Source of the DNA: Cryphonectria parasitica EP155 | Taxonomy: Eukaryota > Ascomycota > Sordariomycetes > Diaporthales > Cryphonectriaceae | Assembly (NCBI RefSeq): GCF_011745365.1 | Contig: NW_024468918.1 | Coordinates: forward strand, 682,001 to 746,000 | Direction: 5' to 3' | Length of the DNA: 64,000 nt | Part shown: in pieces, positions 21,241 through 32,049 of the stretch | Layout: the number at the start of each line of letters is the position of its first letter | Numbering within the stretch: the first letter of the stretch is position 1 | Program-made: the position numbers and the translations under genes | The notes under the pieces: generated by a model | Told to the model about the DNA's origin: nothing | The model's input: only the letters and a program-made list of their open reading frames with translations | Database searches by the model: none

Positions 21241-21699
21241 TTTCTAATCTTTCTTCTATTAATACTAGTTGCAAACTTTATTATTAATATAAATTATACA
21301 GAATATTGTTTTGTACTGCTATTATTTTACTTTCTTGTTTATATATTGTATAAAGCAGTTATTTAATAGTTCGATATATGCATTATGATGCTATCTATTA
21401 AGAATCTTTCTGAAGCAGAGTTCCTATTCTTCAACAGCTTAAAGGATTTATTCTGATTCTCTAATAGAAAACTATTCGTATTATATCTTATTTGAGAAAT
21501 GCGCTCTGTAGCTATGATAGATACAGGAAATTCAAGCTAGTTTGTAGTATAGATTGTAAAGTAAGCTAACTCGAGAGTTCTTATCTTTTTATGCTTTGAT
21601 GTTCTGCAAGAGAATATAAATAAAAAGCTTTTCTAGTTCTATTCTATAAACGAAATATTCAATTCATATTGTTTTCTTATTCTATCCAATACTGAAGAA

Positions 21700-23240
21700 A
21701 AATCTTTCTGTAAGCTTCTTGGATTTATTATTTATAAGAAACTCTAGTAAATTATTAGATTATTTATTTTAGCTTAATCTTTCTATTGCTTAAGAAGTAT
21801 TTTCAGTATTATTTAAGTATTTATACTAATAACTAAGAGGATATTATTCTTTATTCATTTCTCTAGTTATAGTATCTAATGCAGATAATAAGAAATAGCA
21901 AAGAGTATTATTATTAAGCTCTTTCTTCAGCGCTTGAATGCTTTATTCAGTAATATCAGAGTAATTCGAATTATTGCTGCTTGTAGTTATGCTGAGCATA
22001 TATCCTTGCTCTGCTATTGCTATCTGCTTATAATGCTTAGATTTCTGAGGAAATCATTTTAAATCTTTCTTATTCAAGAAATATATTAAGCAGTTATTAT
22101 TATAGCAGAATATTCAGCTAAGACTTCTATAATTAATAGAATCCAATACTTGCTTCAAGAGAGTATTTTTGCTCAATTGATTAGATTCCTATTATCAAGC
22201 AATATTCATCTGATATTCTTTCTAAACTAATTGCTATTTATTCTTTCGGAATTAATAGCAATTACAAGCAATGTATTCTTATTTATTATAATTATAGCAA
22301 ATAATGCTATTCCTCTTATTATACTGCTTGTTAGCAGTATCGAGTTTTATGAAACTAGCATATATAATGCTGCTTTGAGCTGTATTGCTATATTAACTAC
22401 TATTCTTATTTTGAAATTTCTTGCTTATATTAGCTAGAAACTTCTAAGTTTAGCTTTCTTCTTTCTTGGATTTCTTTATCTATTATTCATACAGATAATT
22501 ATTGATATAAATAGCTTGATTGGAGAATATTGCGAAGTTTTCCAGCTAATTCTGCTTAGAGATTTCATTTTTAATATTATTCTTAAATCTCTTATAATAG
22601 TATTCTATAAGATTCTTATCTTCCTATAGAAGTTTTGCTAAGAATTGCTTAAATCTAATTATATAAGCAGAAGCTGATTTAGTTTGCTTGAGATTCATGA
22701 GCTGCTAAGCTATAATGCATTCTTTGTTGAGATTATCAAAGATTTTCTTGAAAGCTTTTTCAAAGCTTTCAAAAGAATCAAATATATTCTTAGTATTCTG
22801 GGTATGCATATCGGGATTATTCTGATACTCCAAGTAGTTGCATAGAGAAAGCTTGTATTAGATAAGAGCATTCTTTTCGAAATGAGTTCTTGCAAGAATA
22901 ACTTTTTTAGATTTCTTAGTAAACTAAATCTTATAATACAGAAAATACGCTCTGCAGTAGATAAGGAATTCATGCAGCATCTTTTAGTTGCTATTATATA
23001 TAGCGAGCTTATCTATCTTATATGCTTTTTCAGCGCTACTAGTAGTTGCAGAGATAGATTGCATCTGCTGAGCTTGTTAAGCTAGCTAAGCTTGTTAGTT
23101 AGTAATAATAGCATTTTAAGCTTGCTATTGTTTGTACAGGTTCTGAATATGCTGAATAAGCTGATATACCTGATTAATCAGTTCTTTCTAAGTAAGAGCG
23201 CGCAAGAATAAAGAAGTTTCTAGAGAAGCTATTATATTTC
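21700..23240 (-). pseudogene. gag of copy B
   Basis: It aligns with gag of copy G in reverse. The degraded CCHC knuckle lies at about 22258-22306, where Cys/His are partly Tyr, and the capsid-like block near 22930. The start lies near 23210. Hydrophobic-looking frames on the + strand here are only the reverse of Asn/Lys/Gln-rich gag codons. Confidence 0.7.
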
Positions 23241-23292
23241 ATATTGCTCAAGAGAATAATACTAAACCATTCTTGAACAAGAGTTATCAAAA

Positions 23293-23754
23293 TATTATAA
23301 GTATTGCAGCAATCCGAAGATTTCTAAATATACAAAGAGGTTTATATTAACAAGAGCAGTATTAAAATATTAAGTTCTTAAATATGGAATCATATAAGTC
23401 TTAATAAGCAATGCAAGTATTTACTGCTTTTGAAGCTACTTAGTATATAAAACTGAATACTTAAATTAATAACTAAAGAGCTATATACAAGATCTATTTA
23501 ATGGAAATGAATATATTCTTATATATCCAGCTCTTCATTATAGCTTATTTAGCTTATTGTGATTTGTAATCTGTATTATGGTGATTTGTGATCTGTGTTG
23601 TAATGATTCAGTGAGCAGCTCATCTATGTTATTGTGATTCAACTCTAATCCTTGCTTATGTAATTCCTGGTGGTTGTTCGATGTTGAGTTGTGATATCTG
23701 GTCCCTTGTCAGCAGGGCTTGTTTCGTGACCTGCATGTTGAATGAGTTATAACA
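23293..23754 (-). repeat. 5' LTR of copy B
   Basis: 462 bp, ending ...CTGCATGTTGAATGAGTTATAACA. The outer (right) 170 bp keep many G and C (GTTCGATGTTGAGTTGTG, CAGCAGGGCTTG), while the inner part is AT-converted. Confidence 0.93.
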
Positions 23755-23895
23755 CTAAGCTAGCATTAGCAGAAAAGCATTATTCAAGCTTAGCAGAAGC
23801 AGATTTAGCATGATTTCCAGATTCTTATATATAAGAGCTATAAGATGAATAAGCTTATCATATATAATAGTACTCAGAAACTTCTTCAGAAATTC

Positions 23896-23959
23896 TGTCA
23901 GGGCTTATATGCGCACAAAGGAAATAGGTGGCCCTTGCGACTCCTGGTGGCAGTTCAGG
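23896..23959 (+). repeat. Fragment of a C-type LTR
   Basis: It starts TGTCAGGGCTTATATGCGCA and matches the first 64 bp of the LTRs of element C (49229 and 56227). It is inserted in P and cut at 23959 by another LTR. It shows that the C family inserted here at least twice. Confidence 0.85.
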
Positions 23960-24395
23960 TATTATGACCCATCCAACATGCAGATCACAAACAGGTTACG
24001 GGTAACAGGGACCAGGTATCAAGAACCCAACGTTCTAACTAAACATTGATTACATAACCCAGAATTAGGAATACAACAGAGATGGATCACTGGATCATTA
24101 GATGATCCAGTAAGCTCGGATCACCTGAATCAGTAGTAATCCAAGGTGAGCTATACTGAAGAGCTGAATATATAAGAATACGTTTATTACTATTAGATAG
24201 ATTTAGTACATAGCTCTTCAGTTGTTAATCTAAGTATCAGATTACTTTCTTACTCTGATAGCTCCAAAGGCAGTAAATACTTATACGGTTACTCAGTTGT
24301 ATTTCCGTATTCAAAGCTCATACCTAGCACTGCTCTTATTAGCATAAACTCCTTGTATACTTTGGAATCTTCGGATTACTGCAGTGCTCATTATA
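23960..24395 (+). repeat. Chromovirus LTR K (no internal region)
   Basis: About 436 bp, TATTATGACCCATCCAAC...GCTCATTATA, of the G/J type. No flanking duplication is seen (TCAGG left, TGAAG right). A palindrome TGGATCAT / ATGATCCA lies at about 24088-24112. After it comes internal sequence of a - strand element, not the leader expected of a + strand element. It is therefore a solo LTR at a rearranged junction or a recombination product. Confidence 0.75.
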
Positions 24396-24728
24396 TGAAG
24401 CTTCTGAAGCCTCTGGATTTCGGTTTGGGGCGGAGCAGTTATTCTAAGTGCTGGTTTTCTTTTTTCAATACTTAGCTATCTTTTTTTAAGCATTTTCAAC
24501 ATTCTTTTATAATTTCTATAAATTCTCGCTTGCTGAATAATCTTTCCATTTGATAAAATATTCTTATATGCTATTTATATCTCTATGCTTAAGAATTCTT
24601 TCAATCTTATATTCAGATTTATTATTTTCTGCTTTTATTATATTATTTATAAGTATTTTCTATATTGCTAGTTCTAATAATAAGATATGAAAAACTAAGT
24701 ATATTCTTATTCTATAAAATAATACTAA
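24396..24728 (-). mobile_element. Element H fragment: chromodomain and antisense-ORF tail
   Basis: On + the antisense frame ends EASEASGFRFGAEQLF with TAA at 24445-24447, overlapping the pol stop on the complement. On - the chromodomain region follows (about 24470-24640) and leads to the integrase C-terminus. It is interrupted by E at 24729 (target ACTAA) and resumes at 47087-47148. Everything to its left was lost at the K junction. Confidence 0.7.
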
Positions 24729-25192
24729 TATAATGAGCACTGCAGCAATCCGAAGATTCCTAAGTATACAAAGAGATTTATGCTAACAAGAGCAGTATCA
24801 AAGTATCAAGTCCTTGAATACAGAACCGTACAAGTCCTAATAAGCAATGCAAGTATTCACTGCCTTTGAAACTACTTAGTATATCGAACTGAATACTTAG
24901 ATTAATAACTAAAGAGCTATATATGAGATCTATCTAATGGAAATGAATGTATTCTTATATATTCAGCTCTTCAGTTCTATTGATAATATTGATTATTGGA
25001 TTTCTTAGATTATCTGAATAATTTAACTAATCCAGATTACTATAGATCAGCTACTGATTCATTCTAATTCTGTAACTCTAATTCTTGCTTATATAAGCTT
25101 TAGTTCTTAAAATATTGAATCCTTTTCTATCTTTTCAAACAGTTATTCCGAGTATTCTAGCTAGTAATCTGCATATTAAATGAATTATAATA
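24729..25192 (-). repeat. 3' LTR of copy E
   Basis: 464 bp. The outer left part (GTATCAAGTCCTTGAATAC) is less mutated than the inner start of the other LTR of E (ATATTAAATTCTTAAATAC). Confidence 0.92.
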
Positions 25193-25380
25193 TTATCTCT
25201 TTCTTATTAATTATTATTTCTAATAATCTTTTATAAATATTCAAGCAAGTTATTTGCATATATAGTTATACCTTTCTAATTAAGATATTAAATAAAATTA
25301 ACAAATTATATTCTAATTATTTAGTGAAAACTTAAGAGCATTATTATCTTGCTAAGCTTATTTCTGCTTTTGATATCGAA

Positions 25381-25932
25381 ATGCTTGCTTATGCTTATTA
25401 TTGAAAGATGAAAGCTTTCTATTATTTTGCTAAAAACTTTTCTCGTTATAAAGAATATATTTCTCTGAATCAGAGCTGTAATACTGATTATTTCTCAGCT
25501 TCTGCTAGTTAGTTTCTTCATTTCTTAATATTCTTCATAGTTACTGATTTTCTTTTTTAGCAGAGCATTTGATTTGCAAAAAGCGCAAAGTTTTAAGCAA
25601 GAAAGCTAAAGCAGAGTTAGCAAATGCTGCTGCTCTACAAGCCTTGCTAGCATTGCAAGCTCATCTTAATTATATACGGAAATAGCGAAAGCTATTGGAG
25701 AAGCATGCTGCAGAAATGATTCGTTATAATTTCAATTCCTTGGAGAGATTTGCTGATAAGAAGGATTGCAGTCTTTATAAAGAGAAGACTTGTTTGATAT
25801 TTCAGGAATATCTTGAGATTATTAACTGAAGTTTCTTAGTTTTTAATTCTAGCATATCTGATTAGCTTTCCCTTCTGAAGAGTGAAACTGCAGCGCTTAA
25901 TTCTCGTTTTCAAGGCGGAGCAATCGTTTTAG
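25381..25932 (+). pseudogene. Antisense ORF of copy E
   Basis: It lies opposite to gag-pol. A candidate ATG at 25381 opens MLAYAYY and leads to SRYKEYISLNQSCNTD. The Tyr residues are where a Cys-rich pattern (S-R-C-x-E-C-V) would be expected after G-to-A change of TGT/TGC. An apparent short intron ends at TTACTGATTTTCTTTTTTAG (branch-site-like ACTGAT), just before 25561. The second part reads LICKKRKVLSKKAKAELANA, LLEKHAAEMIRYNFNSLERF and DCSLYKEKTCLIFQEYLEII. TAG at 25930-25932 overlaps the pol TAA (complement of 25929-25931). One extra base near 25910 breaks the frame. Function unknown. Confidence 0.6.
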
Positions 25933-28900
25933 ATGCTAGTTTTCTTTTTCCAATATTCAGCTATCTTTTCCTAAGCATTTTTAACGTTTTTCTGCAGTTC
26001 TTAAGAATTTTCGCTTGCTGAGTAATCTTTCCATTTGATAAGATATTCCCTTGTATTGTCTGTGCTTCTATGCTTAAGGATTTTCTCTATCTTATATTCT
26101 GATTCATTGTTTTCTACTTCTGCTATATTGTTTATTAATATTTTCTATATTGCTAATTCTAGTAATAAAATGTGAAAAACTAGGTATATTCTTATCCTAT
26201 AAGATAATACTAACTTATAATTAACTAGAGAAATCTGTTGCAAGATTTTGAATAATCCTAGCTTCTTATAATCGAGTTTATTGCTAGATCTGATTGTTTT
26301 AATGTTTTTTCGAAATAAGTAAATCTTATCTTCCTTTTATAGGATTAGTTTCTTAATTCTCTTGAAGTTTGTATATTATATTATTCGTTTCTAAATAAAT
26401 TGTAGTTCTGATTAGAGTTCCTTCTAAACTTTCTTAATTTTCTTAATTCTTTTATCTGCAGCTTCTGCATCTGCTTCTTGTAATGCTTTGTAGTAAGCTA
26501 TTGGATTATATCTGTAAAGCGTAAAGAATGATGATTTCTTCATTATACTCATATCTGCGCTGTTATAAGCGAATTATGCAAAAAGCAATAGATTGATTTA
26601 ATTATTCTGTTTTTAATTAATATAATATTGAAAGTATTATTTAATAATCTGATTTATTCTTTCTATCTGTTTATCTGTTTGCAGATAAAATGCTGTAAAT
26701 ATTCTGTAATATATTTTGAGCTATTTCATAAGTAAAGTTTAAAACTTTGAATTAAACTTTCTATTTCTATTAAAGATTACTTCTTCTAATATACTATAAT
26801 TAGCAATAATTGTTCTAAGGAATGTATATGCAAGTTCTTCTACTATACTGCTTTTCTTATAAGGAAGAAAATAAGTATACTTGCTTAATCTGCAAATTAC
26901 TATTAAAATACTATTATATTATATCTTAGTTAAGAATTCTTATAAGAGAGATAGCTTGATAATAAAGTTTAGATTAATGAATTGCTAAATAGTTATAAGT
27001 ACTAATAAGGAATACAGTAGTTTGTAAAGCTTGTATCTTTCTGCTTTATTCTTTTTGCAGCTATTGCATTATTATAAGATATTCTCAATTCTTTTTCTAA
27101 AACTTAATAGATTTCAGTATTTTTTAATATATTTATAAATTGCTCTGATTCTCTAATGCTTATATACTAATATACTATATATATTCTTAATATAGTTATT
27201 TTGTTTATTCGGAATTATTGATTCTGAATTTCTTTCTAAGAGTTCGATTCTGAGAGTAGCATTCAGTTCTTTATATGCATTAACAAGATTCTCTAACTTA
27301 TCTTGAACAAAGATATTCTATATATCCGAGAAATCTGCATTTCAATAATCTAATCTTCTGTTAAAAGCATCTGCTTATCCATTTTTCAAGTCTTTGCAGT
27401 ATATAATCTTAAAGTTAAACTATAAGAGGAATTCTGCTTATCTAACTTATTACTTATTCAAAATCTTAGTTATTATAAATATAGTTAGATTCTTATAATC
27501 CGAGTGAACTATAATTGAGTATTATATATTAATAAGATAGTATTGCTACTTCTTAAAAGCTTTTATTATTGCTATGAGTTTCTGATTAGAAATTCTGTAA
27601 TTGATTTCTAAGCTATTTAACTTTTTTAAGAAGTTGCTTATAATCCTTAAATATTCTTAATTATTTCACTAATCAAGTTATTCTCCGAATGCATATTCTG
27701 ATGCATTAGTTTCAATTTCAAAGAATTTGTAGAGATCTGCTTTATATAGAACTAGCTTTGAAATGATATGCTTAATAATTTCATTAAAAGCTTCTTATGC
27801 TTTAAAGATTTATTTGAAAAGCTATTCTTTTTTGATAAGATTTGTAAAAGAATATGCAATTCAGCTATAGTTCTTAATAAACTGCTTATAGAAGTTAATA
27901 TATTCGAGAAAAAATCTAATATTTCTAATATTTCTAGGAACTAGCTAATTTCTAATAGCTTCTATCTTATCTTTCTATAGCTTAATACATTCTAGCTTGA
28001 TTATGAATCCGAGATAATTAACTTTTTATATATAAAAGTAACTCTTTGCAGATTTTACAAGAAGTTTTGCATCTTAGAGTATTTGCAATACTATTTTTAT
28101 ATATTTCTTATATTCTTCAAGTATTCGAGAATAAATAAGAATATTATCGAGATAAGCAATAATGAACTAATTTAGATGCTTGTATAGAATATAATTAATT
28201 ATTTTCTAGAATAAAGCTAAAGCATTTATTAAACTAAAAAGCATAATCAAATATTTGTAGTATTTATAGTATATCCTGAAAGCAGTTTTCTATTCTTCTT
28301 CTTTCTTTACTCTGATCAGATTATAAGCTTCTTTCAGATTCAGAACTGTAAATCACTATACTTCTTGCAATCTATTTTATAATTTCTTAATAAGTAGCAA
28401 TAAATATTAATTTTTGATTATAATATTATTAAGTTGCTTATAATCAATATATAGCCTAAGCTTGCTATTTTTCTTAGATATAAATAGAATAGAATATTCT
28501 GTTAATAATTGCAATAATTATATATATTCTTTCTTAAGATTCTTATTGAGATACTTTCTAAGTATTTCTAGCTATATCTTATCTAGTTTATAGATAGAAA
28601 AGAATTTGAGCTGTTTCTCTTCTTATAGCAGAATCTTATAATTATATAAGCTGTATTCTAATAATTCTGTATTCAATTCTTTCTGAAATAGTTTCTTAAA
28701 CTTGTAATATTCTCATAGTATATTCACAAGTATTAGTTCTGATTCATGTGCTGTTTCTGCTATCTGGAGGAATAGTAGATATTATTAAGTATGCTTCTTT
28801 TCTAATAGCGTTTTCGAGAGCTTTAAGCATTTGCTTCAGGCTGAACTGAGCGCTCAAGAGCCTGATTTTAAGATTTTTTCTGTATAGTTCTACAATCCAT

Positions 28901-29311
28901 ATTCTGAAGCTTTTCCTTATTACTCCGGAGCAAACCAACTTGCTGAAAGCTTTGCTTCTGTTGTTTTGCTAACTTATTAGCGCTCTAGCACTATTTGGAT
29001 TCGCTTGTTACTAGATTCTTCTCCTTGAATTGCTAGCTCTACTGGTTTGAAAGTATGTAAGAAGTTGTATAAAGCTTCTTTTCCTGAGTATTCTTCAACT
29101 ACTAGCTTCGATTCTGCATTATTGATTGTAACTATCTCTCTGAATATAGCTTGTTTCCATAAGATCTGGCTAGTAGTTCAATCGATTTGAGAATTGTGCT
29201 TCTTGAGCTATGAAAGCTTTATAATCAGCTTATGCTGTACTATATTCATAATATCAAAAGAAGCTCTGATTATATATTCTTGAATTAAGATAAGTAAATG
29301 ATCAGTCTCCT
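25929..29311 (-). pseudogene. pol of copy E, main part
   Basis: On the complement: chromodomain at about 26115-25960, integrase at about 27340-26250, RNase H at about 27840-27400 and RT at about 28700-27850. The RT motif at 28143-28154 reads YLDN, so the first catalytic Asp survives and the second is Asn. All other copies have YLNN. The part upstream of RT reaches 29311, where copy F is inserted; protease continues at 44207. Confidence 0.85.
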
Positions 29312-29776
29312 TGTAATGAGCACTGCAGCAATCCGAAGATTCCTAAGTATATAAAGAGATTTATGCTAACAAGAGCGGTATTAAAGTATCAAGTTCTTGA
29401 ATACGGAACTATACAAGTTCTAATAAGCAATACAAGTATTTACTGCTTTTAGAGCTACTCAGTATATGAAACTGAATACTTAGATTAATAACTGAAGAGC
29501 TATATACAAGATCTATCTAATGGGAATGAATGTATTCTTTATATATTCAGCTCTTTAGTTCTATTAGTAGTATTGGTTATTGAATTCCTTGGATTATCTG
29601 AATAATTCAACTAATTCGGATTACTATAAATCAGCTATTGATTCATTCTAATCTTATAATTCTAATTCTTGCTTATATAAGCTTTAGTTCTTAAGATATT
29701 GAATTCTTCTCTATCTTTCCGAATAGTTATTCCGAATATTCTAGCTAGTAATCTGTATATTGAATAGATTATAATA
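29312..29776 (-). repeat. 3' LTR of copy F
   Basis: 465 bp, TGTAATGAGCACTGCAGC...GATTATAATA. The outer left end is better preserved than the inner end. Confidence 0.92.
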
Positions 29777-29964
29777 TTATCTTCCTTCTATTAATTGTTA
29801 TTTCTAATGATTTTTTGTAAGTATTCTGATAAATTATTTGCATATATAATTATACTTTCCTAATCAAAATATTGAATAGAATTAACAAATTGCATTCTAG
29901 TTATTCGGTAAAAACTTAAGAATATTATTGTTTTGCTAAGCTTATTTCTGTTTTTGATATTAAA

Positions 29965-30518
29965 ATACTTGCTTATGCTTATTATTGAGAAACAGAAGCT
30001 TTCTATCATTTCGCTGAAAACTCTTCTCGTTATAAGAAGTATATTTCTCTGGATTAAAGCTATAATACTGGTTGTTTCTCAGCTTCTGCTGATTAGTTTC
30101 TTTGTTTCTTAGTATTCTTTGTAGTTACTAATTTTCTTCTTTAGCAGAATGTTTGATTTGTAAAAAGTGCAAGATTTTGAGCGAGAAAGCTAAGGCAGAG
30201 TTAGCAAATGCTGCTGCTCTTCAGACTTTACTAGCGTTACAGGCTTATCTTGATTGTATACGGAAATAGCGAAGGCTGTTGGAGAAGCAGGCTGCTGAAA
30301 TGATTTGTTATAATTTTAATTTCTTGAAAGGGTTTGCTAATGAGAAGGATTGCAGTCTTCGTGAAGAGGAGACTTGTCTGATGTTTCAGAGATATCTTGA
30401 GATTATTAACTGGAGTTCCTTGGATTTGGAGAGTTCTGTAGTAGATTGGTTGAGCTTTCTGGAGAGTGAGGTTTCCGAAGCTTCTGAGTTTCGGTTTGGG
30501 GCGGAGCGATCGTCTTAG
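29965..30518 (+). pseudogene. Antisense ORF of copy F (longest uninterrupted C-terminal part)
   Basis: It is opposite to gag-pol. The start codon position is now ATA (29965). The first part reads NSSRYKKYISLD, where copy G shows the true cysteines in a similar stretch. A candidate 41-nt intron (30104-30144), with the branch-like TTACTAAT before TTCTTCTTTAG, restores phase. The second part reads SECLICKKCKILSEKAKAEL, one TAG, then is open from 30279: LLEKQAAEMICYNFNFLKGF, CLMFQRYLEIINWSSLDLES, WLSFLESEVSEASEF, ending at TAG 30516-30518. The stop overlaps the pol TAA on the complement (30515-30517). The pattern is Cys pairs, a basic block, an acidic/Leu-rich block and a Trp/Phe-rich end. Confidence 0.65.
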
Positions 30519-31524
30519 GTACTGATTTCCTTCCTTTTCCAATACTCAGCTATTCTTTCTTGAGTATTCTCAATGTTTTTCTATAGTTCTCAAGAATTTT
30601 TGCTTGCTGGATAATCTTTCCATTTGATGAGATATTCCCTTGTATTATCTATACTTTTATGCTTGAGAATCTTTTCCATCTCATACTCTAGTTTGTTGTT
30701 TTCTACTTCTGCTGTATTATCCGCTAATATTTTCTGTACTGCTGATTCCAGCAATGAAATGTGGAAGACTGAATGTATTCTCATTCCATAAGATAATACT
30801 AACTTATAGTTAATTGAGAAGATTTGTTGCAAGATTTTGAAGAATCCCAGTTTTTTATAATCGAGTTTGTTGCTAAGCTTGATCATTTTAATATTTTTCC
30901 GAAGTAAATAAACTTTATCTCTTTCCTATAAAATTAGTTTCTCAATTCTTTTAGAGTTTGCATACTGCATTATTCATTTCTAAACGAATTATAATTCTAA
31001 TTGGAATTTCTTCTAAACTTTCTTAATCTTCTTAATCCTTTTATCTGCAGCTTCTGTATCTGCTTCTAGCAATGCTTTGTAGTAAGCTATTGGATTATAT
31101 TCATAGAGTATGAAGAATAATAACTTCTTCGTTATACTTATATCTGCGCTATTATAAGCGAATTGTATAAGAAGCAATAGATTAATCTAGTTATTCTATT
31201 CTTAGTTGATATAGTATTAAAGATATTATTCAATAATCTGATTTATTCTTTTTATCTGTTTATCTATTTGTAAGTAAAATGCTGTAAATATTCTATAGTA
31301 TATTTCAAGCTGTTTTATAAGTAAAGTTTAAAATTTCGAGTTGAACTTTCTATCTTTATCGGAGATTACTTCTTCTAATATGCTATAATTAGCAATGATT
31401 ATTCTAAGAAATGTATATATAAGTTCTTCTGCTATACTGCTTTTCTTATAAGAAAGAAAATAAGCATACTTGCTTAGTTTGCAAATTATTACTAGAATGC
31501 TATTATATTATATCTTAATTAAGA
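30515..31524 (-). pseudogene. pol of copy F: chromodomain and integrase C-terminal part
   Basis: An open stretch on the complement (30886-30590) covers the end of integrase (KLDYKKLGFFKI, HSVFHISLLES) and an almost undamaged chromodomain: YEMEKILKHKSIDNTREYLI then KWKDYPASKNS. Chromodomains bind methylated histone tails and in chromoviruses guide integration to heterochromatin. Integrase continues to 31519, is interrupted by copy G, and resumes at 38946. Confidence 0.85.
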
Positions 31525-31703
31525 TGTTATGACTCATCCAACATGCAGGTCACAGAACAGGTCACGAGTAACAGGGACCAGGTGTCAAGGACTCAACATC
31601 CTGACAAAGCATTGATTACATAACCCAGGGTTAGGGTTATGAGCACAACCAATCAGGAAGAATAGCTTCGGATATGTACTATCCAGAGCTAACAGGATAA
31701 CTT

Positions 31704-31728
31704 GGATATGTTGCTATCCAACATATCC
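31704..31728 (+). repeat. Palindrome in the LTR U3 of copy G
   Basis: Perfect 10-bp arms GGATATGTTG / CAACATATCC around a 5-bp loop. Other LTR types in the window have different palindromes or direct repeats at this place. Confidence 0.85.
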
Positions 31729-31730
31729 AT

Positions 31731-31798
31731 ACTGAAGAGCTGGATATATAAGGATACATTCATTACCATTAGATAGATTCAGTATATAGCTCTTCAGT
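31731..31798 (+). promoter_or_regulatory. LTR promoter: TATA box within an inverted repeat
   Basis: TATATAAGG at 31745-31753 is the likely TATA box for element transcription. It lies between perfect 11-bp arms ACTGAAGAGCT (31731-31741) and AGCTCTTCAGT (31788-31798), extended by ATATA/TATAT. The same arrangement is recognisable in the LTRs of A, B, D, E, F, I, J and K. It could fold as a hairpin in the transcript or serve as a binding site; which is not shown by sequence. Confidence 0.6.
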
Positions 31799-32049
31799 TA
31801 TCAATCTAAGTATTCAGTTTCATACACTGAGTAGCCCCAAAGGCAGTAAATACTTGCATTGCTTATTAGAACTTGTATAGTTCCGTATTCAAGAACTTAA
31901 TACTTTGATATCGCTCTTGTTAGCATAAATCTCTTCATATACTTAGGAATCTTCGGATTGCTGCAGTGCTTATTACATTTTGACAACTCTTGTTCAAGAA
32001 CGGTTCAGTATTACCCTTTTGAGCAATACGGAATACAATAGTTTCTCCA

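Larger units (their letters stand above)
16723..23754 (-). mobile_element. Chromovirus copy B, complete but lacking the chromodomain
   Basis: The 7,032-bp element has 462-bp LTRs and a perfect target duplication CTAAG (16718-16722 and 23755-23759), inserted in gag of element P. It belongs to the same subfamily as A (same LTR length, same homopolymer run). It is about 460 bp shorter internally because the segment from the integrase C-terminus through the chromodomain is missing. Confidence 0.93.
16115..23895 (+). mobile_element. Element P: chromovirus relative, 5' end only, hosting copy B
   Basis: The 5' LTR (16115-16558, 444 bp), a leader and the first part of gag (16559-16722) continue after copy B at 23755-23895. 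That sequence includes AAGATGAATAAGC, matching the KMNKP block of gag in copy G. At 23896 it is cut by the start of a C-type LTR, and the rest is not seen. Its gag leader is more divergent than those of A-I and resembles element O. Confidence 0.65.
31525..31977 (+). repeat. 5' LTR of copy G
   Basis: 453 bp, TGTTATGACTCATCCAAC...CTTATTACA. The first half keeps many C/G (GGTCACGAGTAACAGGGACC). The second half is more mutated than the same half of the 3' LTR. Confidence 0.95.

Noticed and set aside
30237..30542. 101-residue frame on the complement downstream of the chromodomain in copy F.
   Set aside because: It is out of frame with pol and is the mirror of the antisense ORF. The opposite strand shows the pattern conserved among copies.
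31630..31646. GGGTTAGGGTTATG in the LTR of copy G (also 38596 and, degraded, 47222) resembles telomere repeats.
   Set aside because: There are only two units, at a fixed position in the LTR type. It is part of the LTR and no sign of a chromosome end.
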